A DNA stretch of 64,000 nt from Saprospiraceae bacterium (GTDB taxonomy: Bacteria; Bacteroidota; Bacteroidia; Chitinophagales; Saprospiraceae). This document shows, piece after piece, positions 35,421 to 44,948 of the stretch (its first letter is position 1; each line of letters opens with the position of its first letter). The stretch lies in contig JADJLN010000002.1 of NCBI GenBank assembly GCA_016710115.1, positions 518,294 to 582,293 of the forward strand, given 5' to 3'. A program made the position numbers and the translations under genes. Below the pieces are notes generated by a model. The model was not told the origin of the DNA. It saw only the letters and a list, made by a program, of their open reading frames with translations, and did not search any database.

Positions 35421-36500
35421 TCACACAATTTTTGACCGTATCGCCTCATGCTCCACTGCAGCTTGATGCAAGGGAGATGTCGTATCGAAGTGGTGGAGGA
35501 AGGCGAGCGTCATATTTCCATCAATCTGGGCATCTGCCAGGAGGGTAACCAGATTGCGTACTGCTGTTGTAGTCAGAATCTGACTTTTGTTTGCGATGTG
35601 AGTCAAGTCCTGAAGCAATTCCAGTTTGATCCGCCGTGCATCATCCGTTGATACCTTGACATGGAGCAAATTCAGCTGGATTTCCGGATCTTCAATAGTG
35701 AGAAAGGTTTGCGGAGTTAACCAGGCAGGTTCATCCAGGCGGATCCAGGACAGGAATCGGTCTGCATAACTCAGCGGCAACATGCTGCGGGCAACAAGGA
35801 GGATCTGATCGATGGCCGCCTTTGGAATACACCCGATCACCTGGAGAAATTGAGCTGCTTCTCGTGCTGACATCTCCTCATGCAACAACTCCGAATAGCG
35901 ATTGAAGAAACTCAACCCCTGGAGATCAAATTTTTGTGTTCTTGCCCATGCCAACCAGCCTGTCATGTCAAAGCGAAGATGGACATGAAACAATCGGCCA
36001 GTAATCGCTTCATCCATATGCGTAACAGCCATCTGGTTGTCGTAGGGATTCGCTGTAGCGACGATGACCCATTGATCAGGAAGAGACCAGGATGCCAGTC
36101 TGCCTTCCTGGAACAGTGCCAGAAGTCCGTTCAGGATGCGGGCATCAGCACGATTGAGGTCATCCAGAAGAAGAATGCCAGGTCCGGATTCACGAGGAAC
36201 CCATCCCGGAGGTGCCCAACTGGTTTGATCACCATCTTTGTATGGCATACCGAGCAAATCACCCATTTCTTCAAATTGAGCAGGGTGAATAACAACGAGG
36301 GGCAATCGGTTCTGTCGGGCAAAAGACTGGACAATCTCAGTCTTACCTACACCTGGGGGGCCCCAGATACACAAGGGCAATCGTTTGCGATCCTGTGCAC
36401 CATCGCCAGTATGGAAATGGATTGTCAGATCGAGGATGGAAAAAAGTTCAGTTGGCGAAATGGGATGAGTATATGCCGATGACTGCGGGTTCAATGCCAT
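35421..36500 (-). CDS. AAA ATPase, MoxR/dynein-related type
   Basis: 359 residues, intact. Walker A is GPPGVGKT at residues 47-54, Walker B LLLDDLNRA at 111-119, sensor 1 VIVATANP at 146-153, and TGRLFHVHLRF follows as in MoxR-like (AAA_5) ATPases. The C-terminal ~150 residues are helical with no domain I can name. MoxR-type ATPases remodel or activate protein complexes and usually sit beside a von Willebrand factor A partner; none is seen here. The gene converges on the first PorP gene (19 bp between stops), and its upstream side faces the tRNA-Lys promoter. No signal peptide, so cytoplasmic. The substrate is unknown. Confidence 0.85.
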   Translation of the reverse strand: MALNPQSSAYTHPISPTELFSILDLTIHFHTGDGAQDRKRLPLCIWGPPGVGKTEIVQSFARQNRLPLVVIHPAQFEEMGDLLGMPYKDGDQTSWAPPGWVPRESGPGILLLDDLNRADARILNGLLALFQEGRLASWSLPDQWVIVATANPYDNQMAVTHMDEAITGRLFHVHLRFDMTGWLAWARTQKFDLQGLSFFNRYSELLHEEMSAREAAQFLQVIGCIPKAAIDQILLVARSMLPLSYADRFLSWIRLDEPAWLTPQTFLTIEDPEIQLNLLHVKVSTDDARRIKLELLQDLTHIANKSQILTTTAVRNLVTLLADAQIDGNMTLAFLHHFDTTSPLHQAAVEHEAIRSKIV

Positions 36501-36547
36501 GTCTGGTAGATGTTAACCTGGACCCAAATTAACCAAACTTAATTTGA

Positions 36548-36579
36548 TTTGGTGAATGCGGGGAAGGGTCGTATCTTTG
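36548..36579 (+). promoter_or_regulatory. Promoter of tRNA-Lys (Bacteroidota type)
   Basis: TTTG at 36548-36551, a 20-base gap, then TATCTTTG at 36572-36579, matching the Bacteroidota consensus TTTG / TAnnTTTG. Transcription would begin about 36586, some 13 bases before the tRNA. Confidence 0.75.
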
Positions 36580-36598
36580 CAAAGCTTTTTGAAAAAAT

Positions 36599-36672
36599 GA
36601 TCTCGTAGCTCAGCTGGTTAGAGCATTTGACTTTTAATCAAAGGGTCATGGGTTCGAGTCCCATCGAGATCA
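36599..36672 (+). tRNA. tRNA-Lys (anticodon TTT)
   Basis: A full cloverleaf is visible: acceptor GATCTCG pairs with CGAGATC, D-stem GCTC/GAGC, anticodon stem TTTGA/TCAAA with loop CTTTTAA (anticodon TTT at 36633-36635), T-arm ATGGG-TTCGAGT-CCCAT, and discriminator A at 36672. CCA is not encoded. It has its own promoter upstream and a hairpin terminator downstream. Confidence 0.97.
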
Positions 36673-36685
36673 CACGACACGAAGC

Positions 36686-36721
36686 AGAGCCTCGTTCAGA
36701 AATGGATGAGGCTCTTTGTTT
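36686..36721 (+). terminator. Rho-independent terminator of tRNA-Lys
   Basis: AGAGCCTC at 36686-36693 pairs with GAGGCTCT at 36708-36715; wobble pairs extend the stem inward to a short loop. The right arm runs into TTTGTTTTTC. It is 14 bases past the tRNA 3' end. Confidence 0.75.
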
Positions 36722-36804
36722 TTCTTGAACGAACTCCATTCTGTGCTTGCAGACGATGAAATTTTAATTATCTTTCGCAGGGACAAACAACTAACAGGAA
36801 ACCA

Positions 36805-36897
36805 ATGCTGATCTTGTCAGTCATCGCAATCGTATCATTTCTGGCGGCCGCTTTCTATCTACTTGAAAGCTATAATTTCAATCGCCAACGTCGATAG
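36805..36897 (+). CDS. Possible 30-residue single-span membrane peptide
   Basis: ATG at 36805 opens a 30-codon frame: a hydrophobic run MLILSVIAIVSFLAAAFYLL followed by a polar basic tail (ESYNFNRQRR) and TAG at 36895. It would be a single membrane helix with a positive tail. It sits between the tRNA-Lys terminator and the convergent second PorP gene. The upstream AACTAACAGGAAACCA gives a weak ribosome-binding site. I do not recognise it. Its hydrophobic-then-basic composition is unlikely to be pure noise, but with one copy and no homology check it remains tentative. Confidence 0.35.
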   Translation: MLILSVIAIVSFLAAAFYLLESYNFNRQRR

Positions 36898-36909
36898 CAG
36901 TCTATATCC

Positions 36910-37951
36910 TTAGAATTGAGGGCAATTGACCCGATATCTGGATTGGTATGGATGTACGTAAATCAGAGAGATTTCGACACCACCACGGGATAAAGAAGCT
37001 TTCCTTAAGGAAGAATGATTGACATCGTAACTGATGCCCAGATTCCAACGTTCAACCTCCAGGATGAAACTGTAGATCATGGCATCCAGGTTGACTCCCT
37101 GATCCAGTTTATTTGCCAGCCTGGCCCAAAGACCTGCGCGAATGGCTACTTCGTACCAATCGTGATTGGTGTATCTGAAGTTCGTTCCAAAGACAGTTTC
37201 CTGAGACGGTCCCTGCAAAGCCAGCATGGCACCGGGTAACATACTGAAATTGGGATTGAAAGGAAGCTGGCCACCTGCCTGAATGATGTACTTTGAATAC
37301 AACGGCTCGCTTTCATTTTCCTGAAAGGAAATATTCGGTCGATTGGCATGAATAATGGCACCCCCGCCATAGATACTGGCATCTTCATCAAACAGGGCAT
37401 AATACAACAGGCCTGCACTGATGTCCAGGAAAATATTCGTGTTGTCAGCGATCAGCTCATTTGAAGGCAATGTGGGGTCAATGGATTCGGTTCCACTGTT
37501 GTACTGGTTTGAAAACCAGAAATTGCCATAATCCAGGGAGTATTGACCGAACCCTGCTTGCAGGGCAAAGGAAAGATACTGATCATCTGTTCGATATTTT
37601 CCTCCGGAAAGTTGCTTCATATACCCCAGGTTCAAGCCTCCACGAGCCTGTCGCAGTTGGCCTGCTCCGGTCTTGCAATACAGCCAGTCCGAAAGTGATG
37701 TAATCATCGCTGAATACCCGATGGCGCATGTCACCTGCTGCGGCAATGGTGCGAAAGGCATCACCACCCAGTATGCTGGACCACTGATTTCGGTAATTCG
37801 CTGCGACCCGAAACTGACCGTTGAAAATACCCGTCATGGCAGGATTGACCTGTAGCGCAGCATTGTAGAATTGACTGAAATGCGGGTCTTGCGCACGTCC
37901 GGCAGTAGCCAGCAGCATCAAAGACAGAATCAGGGTAAAAGCATGCCGCAT
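36910..37951 (-). CDS. PorP/SprF family outer-membrane protein (second copy, one frame break)
   Basis: The N-terminal part (37951 to ~37670) has a signal peptide (MRHAFTLILSLMLLATAGRA) and the family start QDPHFSQFYNAALQVNPAMT, YRNQWSSILGG and FGLAVLQD. The remaining ~250 residues follow in another frame from GAGQLRQARGGLNLGYMKQL to the C-terminal QSRYRVNCPQF. The span is 347 codons plus one base, so a single extra base near 37668-37672 explains the break. It starts 12 bp after the stop of the type-B-sorted adhesin on the same strand, so they are almost surely co-transcribed. Role by family: outer-membrane partner for surface delivery or anchoring of that adhesin. True pseudogene status is possible but less likely. 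Confidence 0.88.
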
Positions 37952-37963
37952 AAGTTGGTCGGT

Positions 37964-38257
37964 TTAGCGTAGAAGAGTTGTCTGGCCAGAAAAAAGCTGC
38001 CTGAAGCCGTCTATGAATTCCACCTCGAGCGTCCAAATATAAACACCACTATTCATTTCCTGCCCCTTGAATGTTCCATCCCATCCAATTTGAGGGTCAT
38101 TGATCGGAAAATCTTCCTGTTCATAGAGCTGTTCTCCCCATCGATCAAAGATTTTAAACACGATAATTCGTGTGCCTTCCTTCCCATGCACCAGGAGTTT
38201 GTCATTCAATCCATCCTGATTGGGCGTGAATGCGGTCGGAACCAGAACCACTCGGTT
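37964..38257 (-). other. T9SS type B sorting domain of the second adhesin
   Basis: The last 97 residues begin NRVVLVPTAFTPNQDGLNDK and contain IFDRWGEQLYEQEDFP, GWDGTFKGQEMNSGVYIW and end SGQTTLLR. It is closely similar to the ending of the third adhesin (VPTAFSPNNDLNND, IFDRWGEQVFLAEDFP), more than to that of the giant adhesin. Confidence 0.93.
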
Positions 38258-41200
38258 CGTCTTGACAAACACAGTAATATGATCCACGGATTCACATCCC
38301 TTTTCATCTTCAGCTACCAGGGTATAGGTTATGGTATAGTGCGGTGTCGATGTCGGTTGGGCACAATCGGTACAACTTAACGTGCCTGAATAAGGGGCTT
38401 GCCAGAATACAAACGGATCGACAGGTGCATTGTGCGTAAACATCAGATCGATGCTTTCGCCCAGTTCAATTGTCACATCATCACCAAGATCAACCGTAAA
38501 GGCTGTTGGATTCGTCAGATCAATCAGCTCTTCAGACGAACAACCTTCGGCATCGAGCACCATAACAGTATAAGTGCCCGGCCCTAATGGAGCAAAGACA
38601 GGTCCTGGCTTGAACGGGCCGCCATTCAGATTATAGACAAATGGGCCCGTCCCCCCCGATGCTGAAGCGGCAATCATCCCGTCAAGCGTGTTCGCACAGG
38701 TTGGTGACGTGCCATCCAGGGTGAGCACGACAGGGGCAGGAGCCACAATCGGATAATTCATGGACAGTGTACACCCCTTTGTATCTGTTATGGTAACCGA
38801 ATAAATTCCATCGGATAATCCACTATTCTGATCGGTCAATGCTCCGTTACTCCAAAGATAACTGTAACCTGGGGTACCCCCACCGGCCTCGATTTGGACA
38901 CTTCCGGTGGATTCACCTGAACAGCGAGGAGTCTGGAGGAGGACATTCGATATGACCAGTGCTCCGGGTTGTCCGACAACGTAGGTATATGTCATCGAAC
39001 ACCCCTGATTATCTGAGATCGTCACCAGATAGCTATCTGATGGCAATCCTGTTGCCAGATTGCCAGATGGGTTGGTGATCTTGGCATCCCAGGCAATCTG
39101 ATAAGTGCCGGATCCGCCCTGCAGCCCCGACAACTCAATCTGTCCGTCTGAACCCCCAAAACAGGTAACATGCTGGATGGTTTCTACAGCGGTGATCGGT
39201 GCCGGTTGATCCAGGAAAAATGAATTCACGACAGAACAACCACTTGCATCAGTTACCGTGAGGGTATACATGATTCCTCCAGCCAAAGAACTCGCTAATT
39301 GTCCGGTTTGTGCGGGCACTGTATTCCAGAGATAGGAATAATTCGACGGGATTCCATTTCCAGAACCACCGTCAACAAATGTCACGCCGATGGAGCCATT
39401 GTTCTCTCCGAAACACAGAGGTTCATTCCCTGCCAGCTGAACGGTAACTGGAGGCAGGTCTGAAATGGCCAGGGTATCTGATGCAGAACATCCGGCATCA
39501 TCGGTAACGGTCACACTGTACACACCGGCACCAATTCCGGTTATCGGGTTGGCCGTGGCTCCCTGGTTCCAATCATATTGATATCCACTGCCGCTTCCAC
39601 CTGTAGTTGTTGCGGTCAATTCATTCTCCAGGACTCCCGAACAGCTGATTTTAGTTTGCTGAATGGAGACGGACAGTGCTGTTGCAGGTTCTGCGACCAT
39701 ACTGCCAGCCGTCATACTACAGCCCTTGCTATCTGTAACGGTTACCTGATAAGCACCAGCGGCCAGATTGACGGCCGTTTGGGTGACCTGCCCCAGAGGA
39801 TCATTCCACAAGTAGGTATACGTACCGGATCCACCGGTTACATTGGCCGTCAGACTTCCATCTGAGGCTCCTTTGCAGGATGTGGATACCGCTATCAGGT
39901 TAATGGATAATTCGGCCGGTTCAGTGATGGTCGCCATGGCCGATGTCTGACATCCAAGCGATCCGGTTATGGTCACAGAATAAGTGCCGGCAGAGATTGA
40001 TCGCCGGGTTGGATGTCTGGGATGAAGGATCTGACCACAGGTAATTGTAGATGCCGGAACCGCCGGAGACCACAACCTGTATTTCACCGTCACTCCCCTG
40101 GAAACAGGCCACAGGGGTGACCATGAAACTGTCGACGAGGAGAGGTGACTTTGCCGTAACGGCTATGGAATCAACAACTGTGCAGCCGTTCGCATCAGTT
40201 ACAGTCACAGTATAAACACCCGGGTTGATATTCGTAACGGTCGGCAAGATCGTGTTGCCAGGATCATTCCAGACATAGAGATACGGTGAGGTCCCACCCG
40301 AGGCAGAAACACTGGCACTTCCATCCAGACTGTTCGAACAGGTGGCCTGGACAGCTGTCATGTTGAGATTGATCCCTCCTGGAGCCATGACCATAGTCAT
40401 GGCCGTTTGAGTACATCCGGCTGCATCGGTGATCATCACGGAGAAGACCCCGGCCTGCAATCCAACAGCGGTACTCGTGGATTGTCCGGTCGGGTCGCTC
40501 CACAGGTAAGTGAAGGGCATCGTACCACCGGAGTTGACCAGCACAGTTGCCGTACCATCCATCCCGCCCTGACAACCAACAGGAGTGCTGGATATCGTGA
40601 CCACCATACTGTCTGTATTCAATACAGGGACGACCAGTGTGTCCATACAGCCCTTCCCATCCAGAATAAAGACCGGGTACTGTCCGGGTGCCAGTCCCTG
40701 GGCCGTATCCGACATTTGCATACCCGGATCCTGCCAGAAAAACTGGACAGGAGCAGGTGCCTGCAGGACTTCTACCCATGCAATGCCATCTGTACCATTG
40801 TAACAGGAAGGCGGCAACGAATGATAGTTGTATTGATTTGGGGGGCCTTCCAGGATATCAACAGATGAACTTGTTGTGCACGATTTGGCATCTGTTACGG
40901 TCACCAGATAATTGCCCATGTCCAATCCTGTTGCGGTTTGCATCGTCTGTCCATTACTCCAGAGGTAGGTGTAGGGAATACTGCCGCCGATGGCATTGAC
41001 GGTGGCAGAGCCATCCATTTTGCCCGGGCAGGACACCGAATCCGTCTGAAAGGAAAGCAGTATTGGATCAGGCTGATAAATGGTGACAGGGTATCCCGGA
41101 TACAACTGTTGTCATCCGTCACACGCAAAGTGTATGTGCCGGCCTTGACATTGCTCAATTGGGCATTAAATACTGCGGGTACAGTAAACCACACATATTG

Positions 41201-44114
41201 ATATGGAGAAACACCGCCCTGGGCCATTGCCGTTGCACCCCCGTTTTTCAGATTGTAACAGGTAACAGAATCAATATCGATCTGGATATCGATCGGATCG
41301 GGTTGCCCCAGTGTAAAATAGACCGTATCCATACAGCCCATGTCATCTGTGACGATGACGAAATGGTCTCCTGCCGCAACACTGTTGAAATAACCGATCC
41401 CCTGAGTCGTCTGGTTGTCCAGATTGTAACTGAATGGCGAAGTTCCGTCATATGCAGAAATAAATGCCTCACCGTCATTTCCGTTATAACAGGAGGGAGG
41501 AACCGTATTTTCTACAACGGCATACATCTGACAGTCCAGGAACCGGCAGCCCAGTGTAGCCATCTCAGACGGACAGGCAGGATCGGAGTCGAGCACTTTG
41601 ATCTGTATCGTGATCGAATCGCCGTTGTTCAATCCGTTGATCAACTGGTTCAGGTTGGTAGTGGGTGGGCCCCATCCTGTCTGATTGATATTGACCGTAT
41701 ACCCCGACGCACCCGCCATGGCAAGCCAATTCACTGTGAGCGTATGATTCGACATGTCACCGCAGGACACCTGCGGTGCACTGAAAACAGGGTTTACCGT
41801 GATCGTTGATGATGCAGAAAGTTGACATCCATAGGCATCTTCCGTGGTGAGTGTGTAAGTCCGTGTCGAATCAGTTGTCACCACAGGATCGGGGCAATCG
41901 GTGCAATTCAGTCCGGCTCCCGACGACCAGGTGTACGTTTGCTGATTCGTTGCCTTCAGGTTGATTGACCAGGATTCAAGCAGCCCCATGCGGTTCAGAC
42001 CAAAATTGTCTGAAACCACCAGCTTCCACTCTCCATTCAGCGGGCTTCCAGCCAGATCCGACCAGCTGCCTTCGGGTTCATAAACATCGGTGAATGGAGC
42101 TGACTTACCCATGATCGAATTGGCACTTCCAGGGCTGAAGCAGGTTTGGATATAATTGGTCCCATTGCCTCCATTCCCGGTTGTCAATTCCAGTTGTTTG
42201 CCATCCGGAGATTGCAGGAAGACATTGATATTGTTCACCGGATTGGTTTGCAGCGTAAAACAGACAGATTCGACTTCTGCTGCGCTCGCTGAGAGGGTGA
42301 GTGGATAGAAATGATCAACCAGAATGGTTCCCTCATAGGGATTGGTCCGGGGATGAGAAGAATAGCCAAGTGGAACCATCGGGAAGCTGGCAAAAGGAAT
42401 GGTCATTCCTGCAAATCCACTGACACTGGCAGAGAATGCGAATGGATCATTCGCACAGACAGCGGTATCGGGCTGAATGACCAGTTCGCCCGAGCAAGTC
42501 ATGCAATCCGGATGCGTAGGCGTGAGCACAGGTATCGTCACAAACGTATCTCCGGCGCAGAGAAATTCATCCTCATAGAGCAACGTAAAGAAGGTTTCTC
42601 CGGCTGTAGGCGCAGTGGCCTGGATTTCCTTCCCCTTGTGGAGATAAATGTTCGGTTGGTTCCCCCAGGTCAGATTGGTGATCGCCGGTGTAAAGGTCTC
42701 CAGATTGGGGAGCAGGATTTCATCAAAGCTGATATTCCAGAAGAAAATGAAGCCATTGTCAATTTCCCATAGATCCTGAATGGTCAGTTTCCATTCGCCA
42801 TTCAAAGGGCATCCGATCAGCCCACTCAGACTTTCGAATGAATTGTAGTCACCGGAGGGCAAGGTTCCCGGGTCGTTTGCATTGGCATATTCAAGCCATG
42901 TTCCGTTTGTTGCACCGGCCGTCCAGCAATACGTATAGCCCTGTCCTGGGATTGGTTCAGGGAGCAGTTCATCTCCCTCAAATGGATCTCCCAGAAAGAC
43001 TTCATCTCCGGTTTCTTCCTGATTGACCAGTGTGACCGACTGACCGGAAGGGCAGGTCAGGGTGATGTTCAGATCCCGCATCCAGGAATGTTCGATGTTG
43101 GCACAGATCGACAGGATCTGGTTGGGATCGGTCAATATCTTGTCACTGGGGAATTCAGTGAAATAAACACTTGTATTGTAGGAGGCCCCGTTCCCATCGG
43201 GCAACGCCAACGAGTCTGACCTGATCTTCATCAGTTCAAATTTGCTCAGTTGGGGGACAACGTTGACATTGGCTTGTCCGATCGCTCCGATCTGTGCAGC
43301 CAGGGAAAGGGAATCTTCAAAACAGACGGGTCCAGGCAATGACCCGATATTGATCTTCGGGGGTGGAGCGACACGAACTTTCCGGGAAACAATATTTGTA
43401 TTTCCGCAACCCAGCTGATCACTGATGTGAAGATTGATCACATATCCTCCCGGTTTGTCATAACGGTGTGAAACATCGACACCATTGACCAGATTACCAT
43501 CTCCGAAATCCCATTCAAATGTGCAGAGAGCTTCGGTTTGATTATACAGGATATTGTTCTGGAGGAATTGCACGCCTCCTGAAAAGTCGATCACGGTACC
43601 CGGACAGATGTCGATCCAACCGGTATCTGCCGGTACGACAGGCGGATCAGTAGAGGTGATCAGGGCATTGAATGATTGACAGGCCGGAACACAATCGATA
43701 TCCGCAATCCAGCCCATTCCTTGTCCTGCACCAGTACTCATAAATGAAACAGTCAGGCATCCACTGAAATTCATCGGACTGGCCTGGACGATGAATGGTG
43801 CGCCTTGTTGATAGTCACTCGCACAACCAAGGGATGTGCCCAGGATATTCGGGCCATCAAAAACACAGCTCATCTCCGGGTTTCAGGTCAACACCGGAGA
43901 AGCGCAAACGAGTATGCGTGCCGGTTGATCCATCAGGACATATGGATACAATGAAATTTTCATTTGGCCCGTAATTCCCCTGATTGCCACCACTGTCGAG
44001 GAAAAAACCATCACAAGCCACCACACTGCCATTGGAAATCAAATGGTATTGCGCATGCACTGTTGAAATGCTCAGAAAGCTCAGGATACTATAGAAAAAG
44101 AGTCTCAGGGCCAT
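37964..44114 (-). CDS. Type-B-sorted adhesin with CUB-like, PKD, P-domains and 13 SprB repeats (three frame breaks)
   Basis: About 2050 residues in four overlapping open pieces (44114-43857, 43873-40901, 41105-39921, 40093-37964). Order: signal peptide (MALRLFFYSILSFLSISTV then HAQ); CUB-like domain (GNYGPNENFIVSIC ... GMGWIADIDC); PKD domain around 43600-43360 (TFEWDFGDGN, VSHRYDKPGGYVINL); two proprotein-convertase P-domains (~43170-42720 and ~42380-41900, each with LNGEWKL and SWSI/FWNI); a fibronectin-like stretch; 13 SprB repeats; type B sorting domain. Breaks fall near 43865, 41105 and 40000-40090, and each resumes the same domain. P-domains and CUB occur in secreted adhesins and proteases, but no protease core is present here. 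It is the middle gene of a three-gene operon. Confidence 0.9.
38520..41520 (-). repeat. Thirteen SprB repeats of the second adhesin
   Basis: Unit starts in order: PPSCYNGNDGEA, SVTCYNLKNGGA, SVSCPGKMDGSA, PPSCYNGTDGIA, PVGCQGGMDGTA, QATCSNSLDGSA, PVACFQGSDGEI, STSCKGASDGSL, KISCSGVLENEL, EPLCFGENNGSI, HVTCFGGSDGQI, TPRCSGESTGSV, SPTCANTLDGMI. Most contain YxYLWSDP or similar and LxAGxYxVTVTDxxGC. Units are strongly diverged at the DNA level, unlike the HYR arrays. Confidence 0.85.
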
Positions 44115-44126
44115 TGGAAGAAGAAG

Positions 44127-44569
44127 TTATTGACCCGGTGCAGAGGCAGTGGTGATCATGCGGATGTCGTTCATTTTCCGATTCATGTCCCGAGCAGGAT
44201 AGAGCGTCAGGATGGTTCGGGCATCGCCGATCCGATATCTGGAAAAGCGATCATAGGACCGGTGGATATGTCCCAGTAGCTCAAGATCAAATGGGCTGTA
44301 TTCCTGCCAGAGATCCAGGTCAGGACAGGGTAGGGTGGGTCTCCTTTTCCTTCAGGGAAGGTGCTGGTCTTCCACCCGGCAGTGGACAGAAGATGCCATC
44401 TGTCGATCAGAAATGGTTGATCCTTCTGCGCACTGGCAATATCCTCAGCGGTGAGCACTTCACTATTTAGCAGGAAGTTGATTTGCGCTTGTCTGTCGGT
44501 TGACTGTCCCCACAGGGATTGCCCGCCCATAGGGAGGAGTAGGAACAGCCATGCAAGTAGTCTCTTCAT
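44127..44569 (-). CDS. Small secreted protein of unknown function heading the adhesin-PorP operon (one frame break)
   Basis: The start chosen is ATG at 44569, which gives a clean signal peptide (MKRLLAWLFLLLPMGGQ, then SLWGQ) rather than an upstream Met. The mature part runs through QAQINFLLNSEVLTAEDIAS and VLTWISGRNTAHLILSYWDI. The first frame stops at 44207, but another frame continues without gap (RIGDARTILTLYPARDMNRK ... TTASAPGQ) to TAA at 44127-44129. A one- or two-base error near 44225 therefore truncates it. About 147 residues. The stop is 12 bp before the adhesin start, and the same 12-bp gap separates adhesin and PorP, so the three genes form an operon. I do not recognise the family. 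Confidence 0.65.
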
Positions 44570-44584
44570 CAATACAATATTTGA

Positions 44585-44603
44585 CCTCACAAGTACCGTG
44601 AGG
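44585..44603 (-). promoter_or_regulatory. Inverted repeat upstream of the secreted protein-adhesin-PorP operon
   Basis: CCTCAC and GTGAGG flank a 7-base spacer, 16 bases before the ATG at 44569. On the minus strand it overlaps GGTACTTGTG, which resembles (7 of 8) the TAnnTTTG promoter motif. It could be an operator or a short leader hairpin. Confidence 0.35.
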
Positions 44604-44722
44604 TAAAGGTTTGCATGGGATGTCACTCAAGAAGCACTGTACCTATTGCAAAAACGGGGCCATCCCGAAAGGGTTACATGGATTGCGGGAAATATTAACA
44701 GATGGGACTTTCTTCCCAGACA

Positions 44723-44760
44723 CACGAAGGGCGTGTCAGATTACTGACACGCCCTTCGTG
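44723..44760 (-). terminator. Strong hairpin after the sppA operon
   Basis: A perfect 16-bp inverted repeat (CACGAAGGGCGTGTCA / TGACACGCCCTTCGTG) with a 6-base loop lies 18 bases beyond the stop of the 56-codon gene. No clear T-run follows on either strand, but position and strength fit a transcription terminator. The stretch between it and 44570 holds nothing else I can support. Confidence 0.7.
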
Positions 44761-44777
44761 AAATCTTCAGAATTCGG

Positions 44778-44948
44778 TTATTCGCGGATCAGGAAGGGTA
44801 ATCTGGCCTGTGTTCCTTCCAGTTTGCGCAATGATTTGAACTGTTTGTAATACGGGTACATCGCCCCGAGTTCCTCCTTGATCATGGGTGCACTCATACT
44901 TTCATCTCCGGTGATCTTGGCGATCAGTCGCTCAATGGGATCCTTCAT
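44778..44948 (-). CDS. 56-residue protein translationally coupled to sppA
   Basis: The ATG at 44946-44948 overlaps the sppA stop in an ATGA, so translation is coupled. The 56 residues start MKDPIERLIAKITGDESM, continue SAPMIKEELGAMYPYYKQFK, and end LEGTQARLPFLIRE. There is no signal peptide or membrane span; it looks like a small, helical, charged cytoplasmic protein. Codon use and a continuous frame down to a strong terminator hairpin 18 bases later support it as a real gene. I do not recognise the family. The context suggests a job linked to SppA, but this is only inferred. Confidence 0.6.
   Translation of the reverse strand: MKDPIERLIAKITGDESMSAPMIKEELGAMYPYYKQFKSLRKLEGTQARLPFLIRE

Noticed and set aside
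35880..36482. 200-codon plus-strand frame opposite the AAA ATPase
   Set aside because: It is antisense to an intact ATPase gene with Walker motifs and shows no domain of its own.
36599..36672. tRNA-Lys as integration site of a mobile element
   Set aside because: No integrase, no repeat of the tRNA 3' end and no transposase gene are visible in the window.
44723..44760. The 16-bp inverted repeat as an insertion-sequence end or recombination site
   Set aside because: Only one copy is seen, there is no transposase, and its place just after the operon fits a terminator.
44611..44850. 79-codon plus-strand frame
   Set aside because: It overlaps the terminator hairpin and the 56-codon gene on the other strand and has no recognisable protein features.
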